Part shown: positions 24,373-32,668 of the stretch, piece by piece | Position numbering within the stretch: position 1 is the stretch's first letter | Layout: every line of letters starts with the position of its first letter | Source: Collinsella aerofaciens | GTDB lineage: Bacteria > Actinomycetota > Coriobacteriia > Coriobacteriales > Coriobacteriaceae | NCBI RefSeq assembly: GCF_015552075.1 | Contig: NZ_JADNDZ010000052.1 | Location: 1-64,000, forward strand | Length of the DNA: 64,000 nt | Direction of reading: 5' to 3' | Notes under the pieces: model-generated | Database searches by the model: none | Told to the model about the DNA's origin: nothing | The model's input: only the letters and a program-made list of their open reading frames with translations | Translations under genes and position numbers: made by a program

Positions 24373-25662
24373 CTAGCAGATGCAGCCGTCGGCAAGCGTC
24401 TGTTTACCGCCGACAAATACATCGGTGGCACGACCGGTGAGCGTGCGGCCGGCAAAACCGGAGTTCTCGGCGCGCGACTCGTAACCGTCCTCGCCAACCG
24501 TCCAGGTTGCGGAGGGGTCGAACACGGTCAGGTCGGCAACGGATCCCGCCTTGACCTGAACCTGGTCGAGACCCAGGATCTCACGCGGTTTGATGGCCAT
24601 GAGCTCGACCATGCGGCCCATGCTCATCTTGCCCGTGTTGACCAGCTCGGTGAGCACGAGCGACAGCGAGGTCTCGAGGCCGATCATGCCAAAGGGTGCG
24701 AGCTCGAACTCGCGGGCCTTCTCCCACGGGGTGTGCGGAGCGTGATCGGTAACGATCACGTCGACGGTACCGTCGATGACGCCCTGACGAATGGCTTCGG
24801 CGTCCTCGTCGGTGCGCAGCGGCGGATTGACCTTGAGCGAGGTGTTGTAGGTCTCGTCCAGGTCGTTCTCGGTCAGGAACATGTGGTGCGGGGTGGCCTC
24901 GCAGGTAACCTGAACGCCAGCGGCCTTACCGGCACGCACGATCTCCAGACCATGGGCGGTGGAGATGTGCTGGATGTGCAGCTTGGCGCCGGTCAGCTTG
25001 GCGATCTCGATGTCGCGGGCGATCTGGAGCTCCTCGCCGGCAGCCGGCCAACCCTCGAGGGCCAGACGGGTCGAGACCTTGCCCTCGTTGATCTGGCCAT
25101 GGCCGACCAGGTCCTCGTCCTGGCAGTGGCTCATGAAGACCTTGCCGAACATCTTGCCGTAGTCCATGCAGCGACGGAGCATGCCCGCGCCCTGCACGCC
25201 GCGACCGTCATCGGTGAAGGCGACGGCGCCGTGGGCGACCATATCGCCCATCTCGGACATGGCCTCGCCCTTAAGACCGCGGGTCATGGCGCCCGACGGA
25301 TAGACGCGGCAGTGGCCGACCTCGGCAGCGCGGGACTTGACGAACTCAACGACAGTGCCGTTATCGGTGACGGGATCGGTGTTGGGCATGGCGCACACGC
25401 CGGTAAAGCCGCCCTTGGCAGCTGCGCGGGTGCCGCTCTCGATGTCCTCTTTGACCTCGTAGCCGGGCTCGCGAAGGTGAACGTGCATGTCCACCAGGCC
25501 GGGGACGAGGTACTTGCCGGAAAGGTCGCGGACCTCGGCCCCCTCGACGGCGAGATTCTCGCCGACCTCGGCGATCTTGTCGCCGTCAATCAGGACGTCA
25601 ACGACACCGTCAAGCTCGACGGACGGGTCGACGACGTGGGCATTCTTAAGAAGCAAGGCCAT
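24373..25662 (-). CDS. pyrC: Dihydroorotase
   Basis: Zinc amidohydrolase that cyclises carbamoyl aspartate. The 429-aa product is the long class-I type, with metal motif DMHVHLREPG near 60, the later histidine in EATPHHMFLTEND, and VTDHAPHTPWEK carrying the catalytic Asp. The ATG of MALLLKNAHVVDP has GGAGGTG 8 nt upstream and gives a 17-nt overlap with the end of pyrB, so the two are likely coupled. Confidence 0.96.
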   Translation of the reverse strand: MALLLKNAHVVDPSVELDGVVDVLIDGDKIAEVGENLAVEGAEVRDLSGKYLVPGLVDMHVHLREPGYEVKEDIESGTRAAAKGGFTGVCAMPNTDPVTDNGTVVEFVKSRAAEVGHCRVYPSGAMTRGLKGEAMSEMGDMVAHGAVAFTDDGRGVQGAGMLRRCMDYGKMFGKVFMSHCQDEDLVGHGQINEGKVSTRLALEGWPAAGEELQIARDIEIAKLTGAKLHIQHISTAHGLEIVRAGKAAGVQVTCEATPHHMFLTENDLDETYNTSLKVNPPLRTDEDAEAIRQGVIDGTVDVIVTDHAPHTPWEKAREFELAPFGMIGLETSLSLVLTELVNTGKMSMGRMVELMAIKPREILGLDQVQVKAGSVADLTVFDPSATWTVGEDGYESRAENSGFAGRTLTGRATDVFVGGKQTLADGCIC

Positions 25663-26590
25663 TATCGGCACCTCCAAGCAGCAGATACAGGATAGCCATA
25701 CGCACGCAGATACCGGCGTAGACCTGCTCCAGGATGACGGAGCGTTGCGGGTGGTCGGCCATATAGGAGTCGAACTCGACGCCGCGGTTGATGGGGCCCG
25801 GGTGGCAGATGATCGCGTCGGGCTTCATGAGCTTCTCGCGGTCCTTGGTCAGGCCGAAGAGCTTGTGGTACTCGCGAATGGTCGGGAACGGGGCACCCTC
25901 GAGGCGCTCCTGTTGCACGCGCAGCATGTAGACGACGTCCAGCTCGGGCAGGACGGAATCGAGGTCGCTCGTCACGTGATCGCAGCCCAGGACCTCGGGC
26001 GACGGCGGCAGCAGCGTGCCGGGGGCGACGGCGTAGGTCTCACAGCCCATGATCTTAAGGGCGGGGATCAGCGAGCCGCAAACGCGGGAGTGGGCGATAT
26101 CGCCGACGACGGCGACCTTCAGACCGTGGAAGTCACCCTTGTGCTCCCAGATGGTGTACAGGTCGAGCAGGGCCTGCGTAGGATGGTTGTGCTTGCCGTC
26201 ACCGGCGCAGATGACGCTTGCGGGCGAGTTCTGCGTGACGATGTAGGGAGCGCCGGCGTGCTTGTCGCGCACGACAATGCAGTCGATCTTATAAGCGTTG
26301 AGGGTCTCAACGGTGTCGACGAGGCTCTCGCCCTTGACCGTGGAGGTCGAGGAGCCGCCAAAGTTAAGACTGTCGGCCGAAAGACGCTTCTCGGCGAGCT
26401 CGAAAGAGCTGCGGGTGCGCGTCGAGGGCTCGTTGAACATGTTGACGATGGTCTTGCCCTTGAGCGTGGGGACCTTCTTGATGGCACGCTCGTTGACCTC
26501 GGAGAACGCCTTGGCGGTCTCGAGGATGAGCTTGATATCCTCTTCGGAGTACTCGGTAATGTCGATCAGGTGCTTATGGTTGAACGCCAC
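25646..26590 (-). CDS. pyrB: Aspartate carbamoyltransferase catalytic subunit
   Basis: Joins carbamoyl phosphate and aspartate, the committed pyrimidine step. The 314-aa product has the carbamoyl-phosphate loop PSTRTRSSFELA, the 80s-loop region FGGSSTSTVKGES and GDGKHNHPTQALLD. No pyrI regulatory subunit is present, so control is expected at the RNA level through PyrR. The GTG start is inferred from family length; GGGAGGTGA lies about 11 nt upstream. It starts 4 nt after the pyrR stop. Confidence 0.95.
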   Translation of the reverse strand: MAFNHKHLIDITEYSEEDIKLILETAKAFSEVNERAIKKVPTLKGKTIVNMFNEPSTRTRSSFELAEKRLSADSLNFGGSSTSTVKGESLVDTVETLNAYKIDCIVVRDKHAGAPYIVTQNSPASVICAGDGKHNHPTQALLDLYTIWEHKGDFHGLKVAVVGDIAHSRVCGSLIPALKIMGCETYAVAPGTLLPPSPEVLGCDHVTSDLDSVLPELDVVYMLRVQQERLEGAPFPTIREYHKLFGLTKDREKLMKPDAIICHPGPINRGVEFDSYMADHPQRSVILEQVYAGICVRMAILYLLLGGADNGLAS

Positions 26591-26594
26591 GGTA

Positions 26595-27191
<597 letters not shown>

Positions 27192-27200
27192 TCACATGTC

Positions 27201-27220
27201 TTGACTGCTGACACAGTCAA
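27201..27220 (-). promoter_or_regulatory. Second leader hairpin next to pyrR SD
   Basis: TTGACTG and CAGTCAA form a 7-bp stem with a 6-nt loop, directly after the terminator U-run and just before the pyrR Shine-Dalgarno. It would form only in readthrough transcripts and could protect the 5' end or tune pyrR translation. Confidence 0.4.
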
Positions 27221-27327
27221 AAAAAATAGATGCCCGACCGCTTAAAGCGGACCAGACACCCACAGGAAGGGCTGCTCTTTGGCAGCTATGTAATTCCATG
27301 TGGGTATCTCGTACCCCTTTAATGGTC
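27219..27327 (-). promoter_or_regulatory. pyr operon attenuator leader
   Basis: On the minus strand: (a) an intrinsic terminator with stem CCGCTT/AAGCGG (27238-27250) followed by eight T (27219-27226). (b) A competing antiterminator, GACC-A-TTAAAG (27317-27327) with CTTTAA-GC-GGTC (27236-27247). (c) A long hairpin GATACCCAC/GTGGGTGTC (27255-27263 with 27300-27308), topped by GCTGC-CAAAGA-GCAGC, a stem with a hexaloop like PyrR-binding loops. (d) An alternative stem GGGTA/TACCC (27302-27316) incompatible with (c). PyrR-UMP is expected to favour termination; this is inference from family knowledge. Confidence 0.75.
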
Positions 27328-27334
27328 ATGGGAT

Positions 27335-27340
27335 AGTGTA
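27335..27340 (-). promoter_or_regulatory. Possible -10 of the pyr operon promoter
   Basis: TACACT on the minus strand would place the transcript start just before the antiterminator arm at 27327. No convincing -35 is visible. Confidence 0.35.
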
Positions 27341-27433
27341 GCCAACCTCGAGCTTAATTGCGAGCATTAATACAGAGCAATCCGTAAACGGAGCCCAATG
27401 CTCAATAAACCTATATATATTTGTGGGACGAGC

Positions 27434-27462
27434 TTGAAAACACACGCACGAGCTGGCATAAT
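27434..27462 (+). promoter_or_regulatory. Sigma-70-type promoter for rpmB
   Basis: TTGAAA and CATAAT are separated by exactly 17 nt, each differing from consensus at one position. It points at rpmB and would give a leader of about 160 nt containing hairpins GCACAG/CTGTGC (27550-27571) and GCGACA/TGTCGC (27596-27615). Confidence 0.65.
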
Positions 27463-27568
27463 CCCCTCTGCTGCACGCAAATCGGATCTACGTCCAGGGC
27501 CGTGGCGTGAGCACTATCGCCAGAAGAGGAATATCTCTGTGTAGATTACGCACAGGGAGCTGCTTCTG

Positions 27569-27577
27569 TGCTATAGT
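27569..27577 (+). promoter_or_regulatory. Second, extended -10 promoter for rpmB
   Basis: TGC-TATAGT lies 54 nt before the rpmB start. It lacks a clear -35 but has the TGn extension seen at several other genes here. Confidence 0.45.
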
Positions 27578-27631
27578 TCAGGCTTGTTTGTTAACGCGAC
27601 ATGTTCGTTTGTCGCCCAAGGAGGGTCAGTT

Positions 27632-27820
27632 ATGTCCAAAGTTTGCGAAGTTTGCGGTAAGCACCCCGTTGCCGGTCGCTCCATCAGCCACTCTCACCGC
27701 GTCACCAACCGTAAGTTCCGCCCCAACATCCAGCGCGTCTACGTCGTCGTCGATGGTCACCGTCGCAAGATGAACGTTTGCTCCACCTGCCTCAAGTCTG
27801 GCAAGGTTGCGCGCTCCTAA
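27632..27820 (+). CDS. rpmB: 50S ribosomal protein L28
   Basis: Large-subunit protein. The 62-aa product is MSKVCEVCGKHP..., with a second cysteine pair in CSTCLKSGKV, so it is the zinc-ribbon (C+) form with four Cys. The ATG has AAGGAGGG upstream. It is one of four plus-strand genes and diverges from the pyr operon. It has its own promoters and terminator, so it is monocistronic. In many bacteria C+ ribosomal proteins have zinc-free paralogues; none is in this window. Confidence 0.96.
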   Translation: MSKVCEVCGKHPVAGRSISHSHRVTNRKFRPNIQRVYVVVDGHRRKMNVCSTCLKSGKVARS

Positions 27821-27888
27821 ATAAGGTCTTACCAACAAGTACCTCGGACTCTCCGGGTCAAAGACCTCGCGTTCACATAGAACTTACC

Positions 27889-27921
27889 AAAGGAGCCCTC
27901 CCCTACGGAGGGTTCCTTTTT
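27889..27921 (+). terminator. Terminator of rpmB
   Basis: AAGGAGCCCTCC pairs with GGAGGGTTCCTT (one G-T wobble), followed by TTTTT. The REP-type element begins 7 nt beyond it. Confidence 0.9.
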
Positions 27922-27927
27922 GCACTC

Positions 27928-27975
27928 ATTGGGGACAGACCTACATGAGTGCTTTCACGCATTGGGGACAGACAT
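27928..27975 (+). repeat. Left inverted end of the REP-type element
   Basis: 48 bp: ATTGGGGACAGAC, a near-palindrome ATGAGTG-CTTT-CACGCAT, then a second TTGGGGACAGACAT. It differs from the inverted right copy at three positions. Confidence 0.85.
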
Positions 27976-28016
27976 GAAGCACGCATGCGACGCACTGACT
28001 GGCTCCGGCCCCTGCC

Positions 28017-28784
28017 TCACGCAGCATCCTTCCAGCCTGCAGTTGCCTTGGTCACGCTTGTAGCGCCGATGCCGGTGATACGGGCAATTTGCTTAACCGT
28101 GAGATGCGCCCGCTTAAGCCTCAGCAGACACGCATCGCGTTCGGGGCGTGGCAGGGCTTTGAGCAGTGCAGGATCTATGCTCGGCAGAACTTCGCGCGCA
28201 ACGGAAAGGGCCTCCTCATCGGGGATCCGCCGGCGTGGAAGAACCTCCATTGACCAGATGCGCCCGGCAACTTCCTCGAGATGCTCGCAATAGCAACGGG
28301 AGCCACCGACAATATCGAGCATAGGGGCCGCATCACAGATGTCAAAGGGATCATAGCCCAGCTGATACGCCTTATAGCTTGACCAGCGGTACGCATCGAG
28401 CGAGTCAAGCGCACCCTTCACGGGATTGAGATGAATATAGTCGAGCAGCTGCACCGCCTGCGTGTCCGACTCAACCGCGACCCGCGAATAGCGATTGTCA
28501 AACAGATGTCCCGTTCTCCCCGTTTTTCCATTGAAATACTTAGCATATGCCGTCAGCGCGCACTGCATTGCCTTTGAAAGGTTGTCAAATGGGTCATCAA
28601 CCATCAAATGGAAGTGATTGTCCATAAGGCACCAAGCCAACACCGCCACTTCATGGCGCGCAAACCTGTCCGAGATATCCGATAAGAAACGATAACGGTC
28701 GGAGTCATCTTCAAAAATAATCTGTTTGGAGTTGCCGCGGTCAAAGACGTGGTAATAGCCGGTGATCGAAACGGGGCGGGCCAT
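28017..28784 (-). CDS. REP-associated tyrosine transposase (Y1 family)
   Basis: Single-strand-specific HUH/Y1 transposase related to IS200/IS605 TnpA. The 255-aa product starts MARPVSITGYYHVFDRGN, has the HUH motif in CLMDNHFHLMV (~55-62) and the conserved YIHLNPVKGAL, and carries a C-terminal helix-turn-helix (LTVKQIARITGIGATSV). This RAYT class typically acts on nearby REP palindromes and is usually domesticated rather than highly mobile. The ATG has AAAGGAG about 13 nt upstream, somewhat far. An out-of-frame ATG lies between them. Confidence 0.88.
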   Translation of the reverse strand: MARPVSITGYYHVFDRGNSKQIIFEDDSDRYRFLSDISDRFARHEVAVLAWCLMDNHFHLMVDDPFDNLSKAMQCALTAYAKYFNGKTGRTGHLFDNRYSRVAVESDTQAVQLLDYIHLNPVKGALDSLDAYRWSSYKAYQLGYDPFDICDAAPMLDIVGGSRCYCEHLEEVAGRIWSMEVLPRRRIPDEEALSVAREVLPSIDPALLKALPRPERDACLLRLKRAHLTVKQIARITGIGATSVTKATAGWKDAA

Positions 28785-28920
28785 CGGGGCATAATCTCTC
28801 CTTTCAAAACTGTTCAGGCAACACCTAAAAGGAGAGAAGCAACGCGAAATGCTGAGCCTGCAACCTATTTATATCCAATAAGCGGCAATAACAGGCCCAG
28901 AACGGCAAAATGGCAAAACG

Positions 28921-28968
28921 ATGTCTGTCCCAAATGAGTGAAAGCACTCATGTAAGTCTGTCCCCAAT
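28921..28968 (-). repeat. Right inverted end of the REP-type element
   Basis: 48 bp with a perfect hairpin ATGAGTG-AAAG-CACTCAT flanked by GTCTGTCCCA and GTCTGTCCCC words; it is the inverted partner of 27928-27975. A tandem duplication of TAAGCGGGGA follows it at about 28968-28988. Confidence 0.85.
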
Positions 28969-29013
28969 AAGCGGGGATAAGCGGGGAGATGCAGCGGGCA
29001 GATAGTTCTAGTT

Positions 29014-29041
29014 AAAACGTTTCAGTTTATTGAAGCGTTTT
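29014..29041 (+). promoter_or_regulatory. Candidate operator upstream of adhE
   Basis: AAAACGTTTCA and TGAAGCGTTTT form an 11-bp inverted repeat (one mismatch) around a 6-bp spacer. Each half carries a CG-centred core (AAACGTTT, AAGCGTTT) like LacI/CcpA-family sites. It lies upstream of the adhE -10. The regulator is not identified; a Rex site (TTGTGAA...) is not seen. Confidence 0.4.
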
Positions 29042-29085
29042 AGTTTGTCTTTTACGGGAATCTGACCGTTCACCGAATTATTTCT

Positions 29086-29094
29086 TGCTATCAT
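29086..29094 (+). promoter_or_regulatory. Extended -10 promoter of adhE
   Basis: TGC-TATCAT lies 40 nt before the adhE ATG. CTGACC further upstream is at a poor spacing (about 24 nt), so the extended -10 is the main support. Confidence 0.5.
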
Positions 29095-29134
29095 GCATCT
29101 TGTAGGGTAAATCTCCGATCGCAAGGAGACACAA

Positions 29135-31783
29135 ATGGTGAAAAAGTCACCGGAAAACACTACTCCCGCAATTGTGGACAACGTAGAGGCGCTTGAGGCT
29201 AAGCTCGCTCAGATGCGAGAGGCCCAGGCGCTTTTTGCTACGTACACGCAGGAGCAGGTCGACAAGATCTTCTATGAGGCCGCCATGGCCGCCAACAAGG
29301 CTCGTATCCCGTTGGCGAAAATGGCCATCGAGGAGACCGGCCGCGGCGTTCTTGAGGACAAGGTCATCAAGAACCACTACGCCGCAGAGTACATCTACAA
29401 CGCTTACAAGAACACCAAGACCTGTGGTGTCCTGGAGCGCGACGAGGCTTACGGCATCACCAAGATCGCCGAGCCCATCGGCATCGTGGGCGCCGTCATC
29501 CCGACGACCAACCCCACCTCCACCGCAATCTTCAAGACGCTGATCAGCCTGAAGACCCGCAACGCCATCATCATCTCCCCGCACCCGGCTGCCGCCAAGT
29601 GCACCATCGCCGCCGCCAAGCTCGTGCTTGACGCCGCCGTCAAGGCTGGTGCCCCCGAGGGCATCATCGGCTGGGTCGATGTCCCCTCCATCGAGCTGAC
29701 CAACATGGTCATGCGCGACGTCGACATCATCCTCGCCACCGGTGGCCCGGGCATGGTCAAGGCCGCCTACTCCTCGGGCAAGCCCGCCCTGGGCGTTGGC
29801 GCCGGTAACACCCCGGTCGTCATCGACGACACCGCCGACGTTCTGCTCGCAGTCAACTCCATCATCCACTCCAAGACCTTCGACAACGGCATGATCTGCG
29901 CTTCCGAGCAGTCCGTGACCGTCATCGACACCATCTACGACCAGGTCAAGGCCGAGTTCCAGAAGCGCGGCTGCTACTTCGTCAAGCAGGGTGCCGAGAT
30001 GGAGGCCCTGCGTGCCGCCATGTTCAAGAACGGCGCCCTCGATCACCGCATCCCCGGCATGGCTGCCGCCAAGATCGCCGAGCTCGCCGGCATCGAGGTT
30101 CCCGCCAAGACTAAGATCCTGATCGCCGAGGTCACCTCCACCGACCCCGCCAAGGAGGAGTTCTCCCACGAGAAGCTCTCCCCGGTCCTGGCCATGTACC
30201 ACGCCAAGGACTTCCAGGAGGCCGTCGACAAGGCCGAGCACCTGGTGCTCGCCGGTGGCCCGGGCCACACCGCCTCTCTGTACGTGCACCCCGCCCAGGC
30301 CGAGAAGATCAGCCTGTTCGAGCACGTCATGAAGGCCTGCCGCATCGTCATCAACACCCCGTCCTCGCACGGTGGCATCGGTGACCTGTACAACTTTGGC
30401 ATGAAGCCGTCTCTGACCCTGGGCTGCGGCTCCTGGGGCGGCAACTCCGTCTCCGAGAACGTTGGGGTGAAGCACTTGATCAACGTTAAGACTGTGGCCG
30501 AGCGCCGTGAGAACATGCTGTGGTTCCGCGCTCCCGAGAAGGTCTACTTCAAGAAGGGTTCCACGCCCGTCGCCCTCGACGAGCTGGGCAACGTCATGGG
30601 CAAGAAGCGCGCCTTCATCGTTACCGACCAGTTCCTCTTCAAGAATGGCAACACCCGCGCCATCGAGGCCAAGCTCGACGAGATGGGCATCGCCCACGAC
30701 TGCTTCTACGACGTCGAGCCCGATCCGTCGCTGCAGTGCGCACGTCGCGGCGCCAAGCAGATGGCTCTCTTTGAGCCGGACGTCATCATCGCCGTCGGCG
30801 GTGGCTCCGCTATGGACGCCGGCAAGATCATGTGGATGATGTACGAGCACCCCGAGTGCAAGTTTGAGGACATGGCCATGGACTTCATGGACATCCGCAA
30901 GCGTATCTTCACCTTCCCCGAGATGGGCAAGAAGGCCTACTTCGTCGCCGTCCCGACCTCCTCGGGTACCGGCTCCGAGTGCACGCCGTTCGCCATCATC
31001 ACCGACAAGGAGACCGGCATCAAGTGGCCGCTCGCCGACTACGCGCTGCTCCCCAACATGGCTATCGTCGACGCCGACAACTGCATGACCGCCCCGCGCG
31101 GCCTGACCGCTGCCTCCGGCATCGACGTCATGACCCACGCCATCGAGTCCTACGTCTCCATCATGGCTTCCGACTACACCAAGGGCCTCTCCGAGCGCGC
31201 TGCCAAGCTCGTCTTTGAGAACCTGCCCTCCAGCTTCACGAACGGCGCCAAGGACCCGCACGCCCGCGAGGAGATGCACAACGCCTCCTGCATGGCCGGT
31301 ATGGCCTTCGCCAACGCCTTCCTGGGCCTCAACCACTCCATGGCTCACAAGCTCGGCGCTTTCCATCACCTGCCCCACGGCATCGCTAACGCCGTCATCC
31401 TGACCCGCGTCATGCGCTACAACGCCGCCGAGGCTCCCGTCAAGATGGGTACCTTCTCCCAGTATCCTTACCCCAACGCGCTGCACAACTACGCCGAGAT
31501 GGCCAAGTACTGCGGCATCGAGGGCAAGGACGACAAGGAGGTCTTCGAGAACTTCATCACGAAGCTCGAGGAGCTCAAGGACTTCATCGGTGTCAAGAAG
31601 ACCATCGCCGACTACGGTGTTGACGAGCAGTACTTCCTCGACACCCTCGACGAGATGACCGAGCAGGCATTCAACGACCAGTGCACCGGCGCTAACCCGC
31701 GCTACCCGCTCATGAGCGAGATCAAAGAGCTCTACCTGGACGCCTACTACGGCCGCGAGCCCCAGGATTACGCCGTCTGCTAG
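29135..31783 (+). CDS. adhE: Bifunctional aldehyde-alcohol dehydrogenase AdhE
   Basis: Fermentative enzyme reducing acetyl-CoA to acetaldehyde and then ethanol, regenerating NAD+. It assembles into filaments (spirosomes). The 882-aa product joins an N-terminal CoA-acylating aldehyde dehydrogenase (catalytic Cys in NGMICASEQS, ~250) to an iron-dependent alcohol dehydrogenase (GGGSAMDAGKIMW, and metal ligands in NHSMAHKLGAFHHLPHG). The ATG has AAGGAGACAC upstream. Codon use is strongly C/G-ending (AAG, GAC, GCC), more extreme than its neighbours, as expected of a highly expressed gene. It is transcribed from a separate promoter with a candidate operator. Confidence 0.97.
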   Translation: MVKKSPENTTPAIVDNVEALEAKLAQMREAQALFATYTQEQVDKIFYEAAMAANKARIPLAKMAIEETGRGVLEDKVIKNHYAAEYIYNAYKNTKTCGVLERDEAYGITKIAEPIGIVGAVIPTTNPTSTAIFKTLISLKTRNAIIISPHPAAAKCTIAAAKLVLDAAVKAGAPEGIIGWVDVPSIELTNMVMRDVDIILATGGPGMVKAAYSSGKPALGVGAGNTPVVIDDTADVLLAVNSIIHSKTFDNGMICASEQSVTVIDTIYDQVKAEFQKRGCYFVKQGAEMEALRAAMFKNGALDHRIPGMAAAKIAELAGIEVPAKTKILIAEVTSTDPAKEEFSHEKLSPVLAMYHAKDFQEAVDKAEHLVLAGGPGHTASLYVHPAQAEKISLFEHVMKACRIVINTPSSHGGIGDLYNFGMKPSLTLGCGSWGGNSVSENVGVKHLINVKTVAERRENMLWFRAPEKVYFKKGSTPVALDELGNVMGKKRAFIVTDQFLFKNGNTRAIEAKLDEMGIAHDCFYDVEPDPSLQCARRGAKQMALFEPDVIIAVGGGSAMDAGKIMWMMYEHPECKFEDMAMDFMDIRKRIFTFPEMGKKAYFVAVPTSSGTGSECTPFAIITDKETGIKWPLADYALLPNMAIVDADNCMTAPRGLTAASGIDVMTHAIESYVSIMASDYTKGLSERAAKLVFENLPSSFTNGAKDPHAREEMHNASCMAGMAFANAFLGLNHSMAHKLGAFHHLPHGIANAVILTRVMRYNAAEAPVKMGTFSQYPYPNALHNYAEMAKYCGIEGKDDKEVFENFITKLEELKDFIGVKKTIADYGVDEQYFLDTLDEMTEQAFNDQCTGANPRYPLMSEIKELYLDAYYGREPQDYAVC

Positions 31784-31800
31784 TTTTAGCACGGTTTTAA

Positions 31801-31837
31801 CGGCGGGGGTGCACGGGTGTTTCACACACCCCCGCCG
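31801..31837 (+). terminator. Strong hairpin after adhE
   Basis: An 11-bp perfect GC-rich stem (CGGCGGGGGTG and complement) lies 18 nt past adhE. There is no T-run, so it may be an mRNA 3' stabiliser or partial terminator, letting some transcription reach the next gene. Confidence 0.45.
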
Positions 31838-31870
31838 TCGCTTCTATCGCATCGTTGAAAGGATGCAACC

Positions 31871-32635
31871 ATGCTGCTACCCGATTCCAAGACCGAGCTC
31901 GTCCGCCGTGGCAACAAGGTCGTTTACGACCTGGGCGACAAGATCGTCAAGGTCTTTAACGAGACCAAGCCTGTCTCCGACGTGTTCAACGAGGCTTTGA
32001 ATCTTGCCCGCATCAATGAGTGCGGCATCCGCAGCCCCAAGGCGCTCGAGGTTTCCCAGCTTGAGAACGCCAACGGCTGGGCGCTCGTGACCGAGAAGGT
32101 TCCGGGCACCACCCTTGCCGAGAAGATGACTGCCGAGCCCCAGCGCTTTGGTGAGTACCTCGAGATGTTCGTCGACCTCCAGATCGAGATCCACGGCTAC
32201 ACCTCCCCGCTGCTCAACCGTCAGCGCGACAAGTACGCCCGCATGATCGACAGCCTTGATCAGCTCAATGCCACCACGCGCTACAACCTCCAGGAGCGTC
32301 TGGACGGCATGACCAAGGAGTTCAAGGTCTGCCACGGCGACTTCAACCCCTCCAACGTCATCGTCGGCGACGACGGCCAGCTCTATGTGTGCGACTGGGC
32401 ACACGCCACCCAGGGCTCCCCTGCTGCCGACGTTGCCACCACCTACCTGCTCTTCGCCCTCAACAGCAAGGACCAGGCCGAGGCCTACCTGGAGCTCTAC
32501 TGCGACCGCGCCGACATGCCCATGCAGGTCGTGCGTCAGTGGACGAGCATCGTCGCCGCTTCCGAGCTCGCTCGTAAGCGCAACGTGAACGATGAGTTCC
32601 TGAAGAACTGGATCGACGTCGTCGATTATCAGTAA
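31871..32635 (+). CDS. APH-fold small-molecule kinase (choline/aminoglycoside kinase-like)
   Basis: The 254-aa product has the aminoglycoside phosphotransferase fold: a kinase N-lobe (GNKVVYDLGDKIVKVFN), the catalytic loop VCHGDFNPSNVIV (~155-167) with its Asp and Asn, and a metal-binding segment CDWAHATQGSPAADVA corresponding to DFG. The hydrophilic, membrane-free sequence suggests a cytoplasmic enzyme. The substrate is unknown; a sugar, amino alcohol or choline is more likely than an antibiotic, given the chromosomal core context. The ATG has GAAAGGA upstream. It lies 87 nt after adhE and ends at a strong terminator; whether they share a transcript depends on the hairpin between them. Confidence 0.75.
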   Translation: MLLPDSKTELVRRGNKVVYDLGDKIVKVFNETKPVSDVFNEALNLARINECGIRSPKALEVSQLENANGWALVTEKVPGTTLAEKMTAEPQRFGEYLEMFVDLQIEIHGYTSPLLNRQRDKYARMIDSLDQLNATTRYNLQERLDGMTKEFKVCHGDFNPSNVIVGDDGQLYVCDWAHATQGSPAADVATTYLLFALNSKDQAEAYLELYCDRADMPMQVVRQWTSIVAASELARKRNVNDEFLKNWIDVVDYQ

Positions 32636-32668
32636 TATCTGAGCGATTTATTTCGCATCGGAGGCACT

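Larger units (their letters stand above)
27928..28968 (-). mobile_element. REP-type element with Y1 transposase (RAYT/TnpA-REP)
   Basis: A 1,041-bp unit bounded by 48-bp imperfect inverted repeats (45/48 identical) that enclose a single minus-strand Y1 transposase gene. Each end carries two TTGGGGACAGAC-like words around a palindrome ATGAGTG...CACTCAT. This matches the known arrangement of REP-associated tyrosine transposases flanked by REP palindromes. It lies between the rpmB terminator and the adhE control region. No target-site duplication is apparent. Confidence 0.7.

Noticed and set aside
27362-27403. GAGCATT...AATGCTC inverted repeat between pyrR and rpmB
   Set aside because: Seven-bp arms 28 bp apart are weak and could arise by chance in this AT-richer intergenic region; no link to a known operator.
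28604-28807. 67-codon frame starting at an ATG just upstream of the transposase start
   Set aside because: The ATG is better spaced from the AAAGGAG than the chosen one, but the frame is different and encodes nothing recognisable, while the other frame gives the full Y1 family start.
29147-31825. 892-codon open frame antisense to adhE
   Set aside because: The strong codon bias of adhE leaves few stops on the opposite strand. The translation is low-complexity Val/Gly/Asp-rich without recognisable motifs.
31871-32635. Aminoglycoside resistance gene
   Set aside because: The fold matches, but the conserved chromosomal setting and lack of mobile context argue for a metabolic kinase; no resistance-specific subfamily was recognised.
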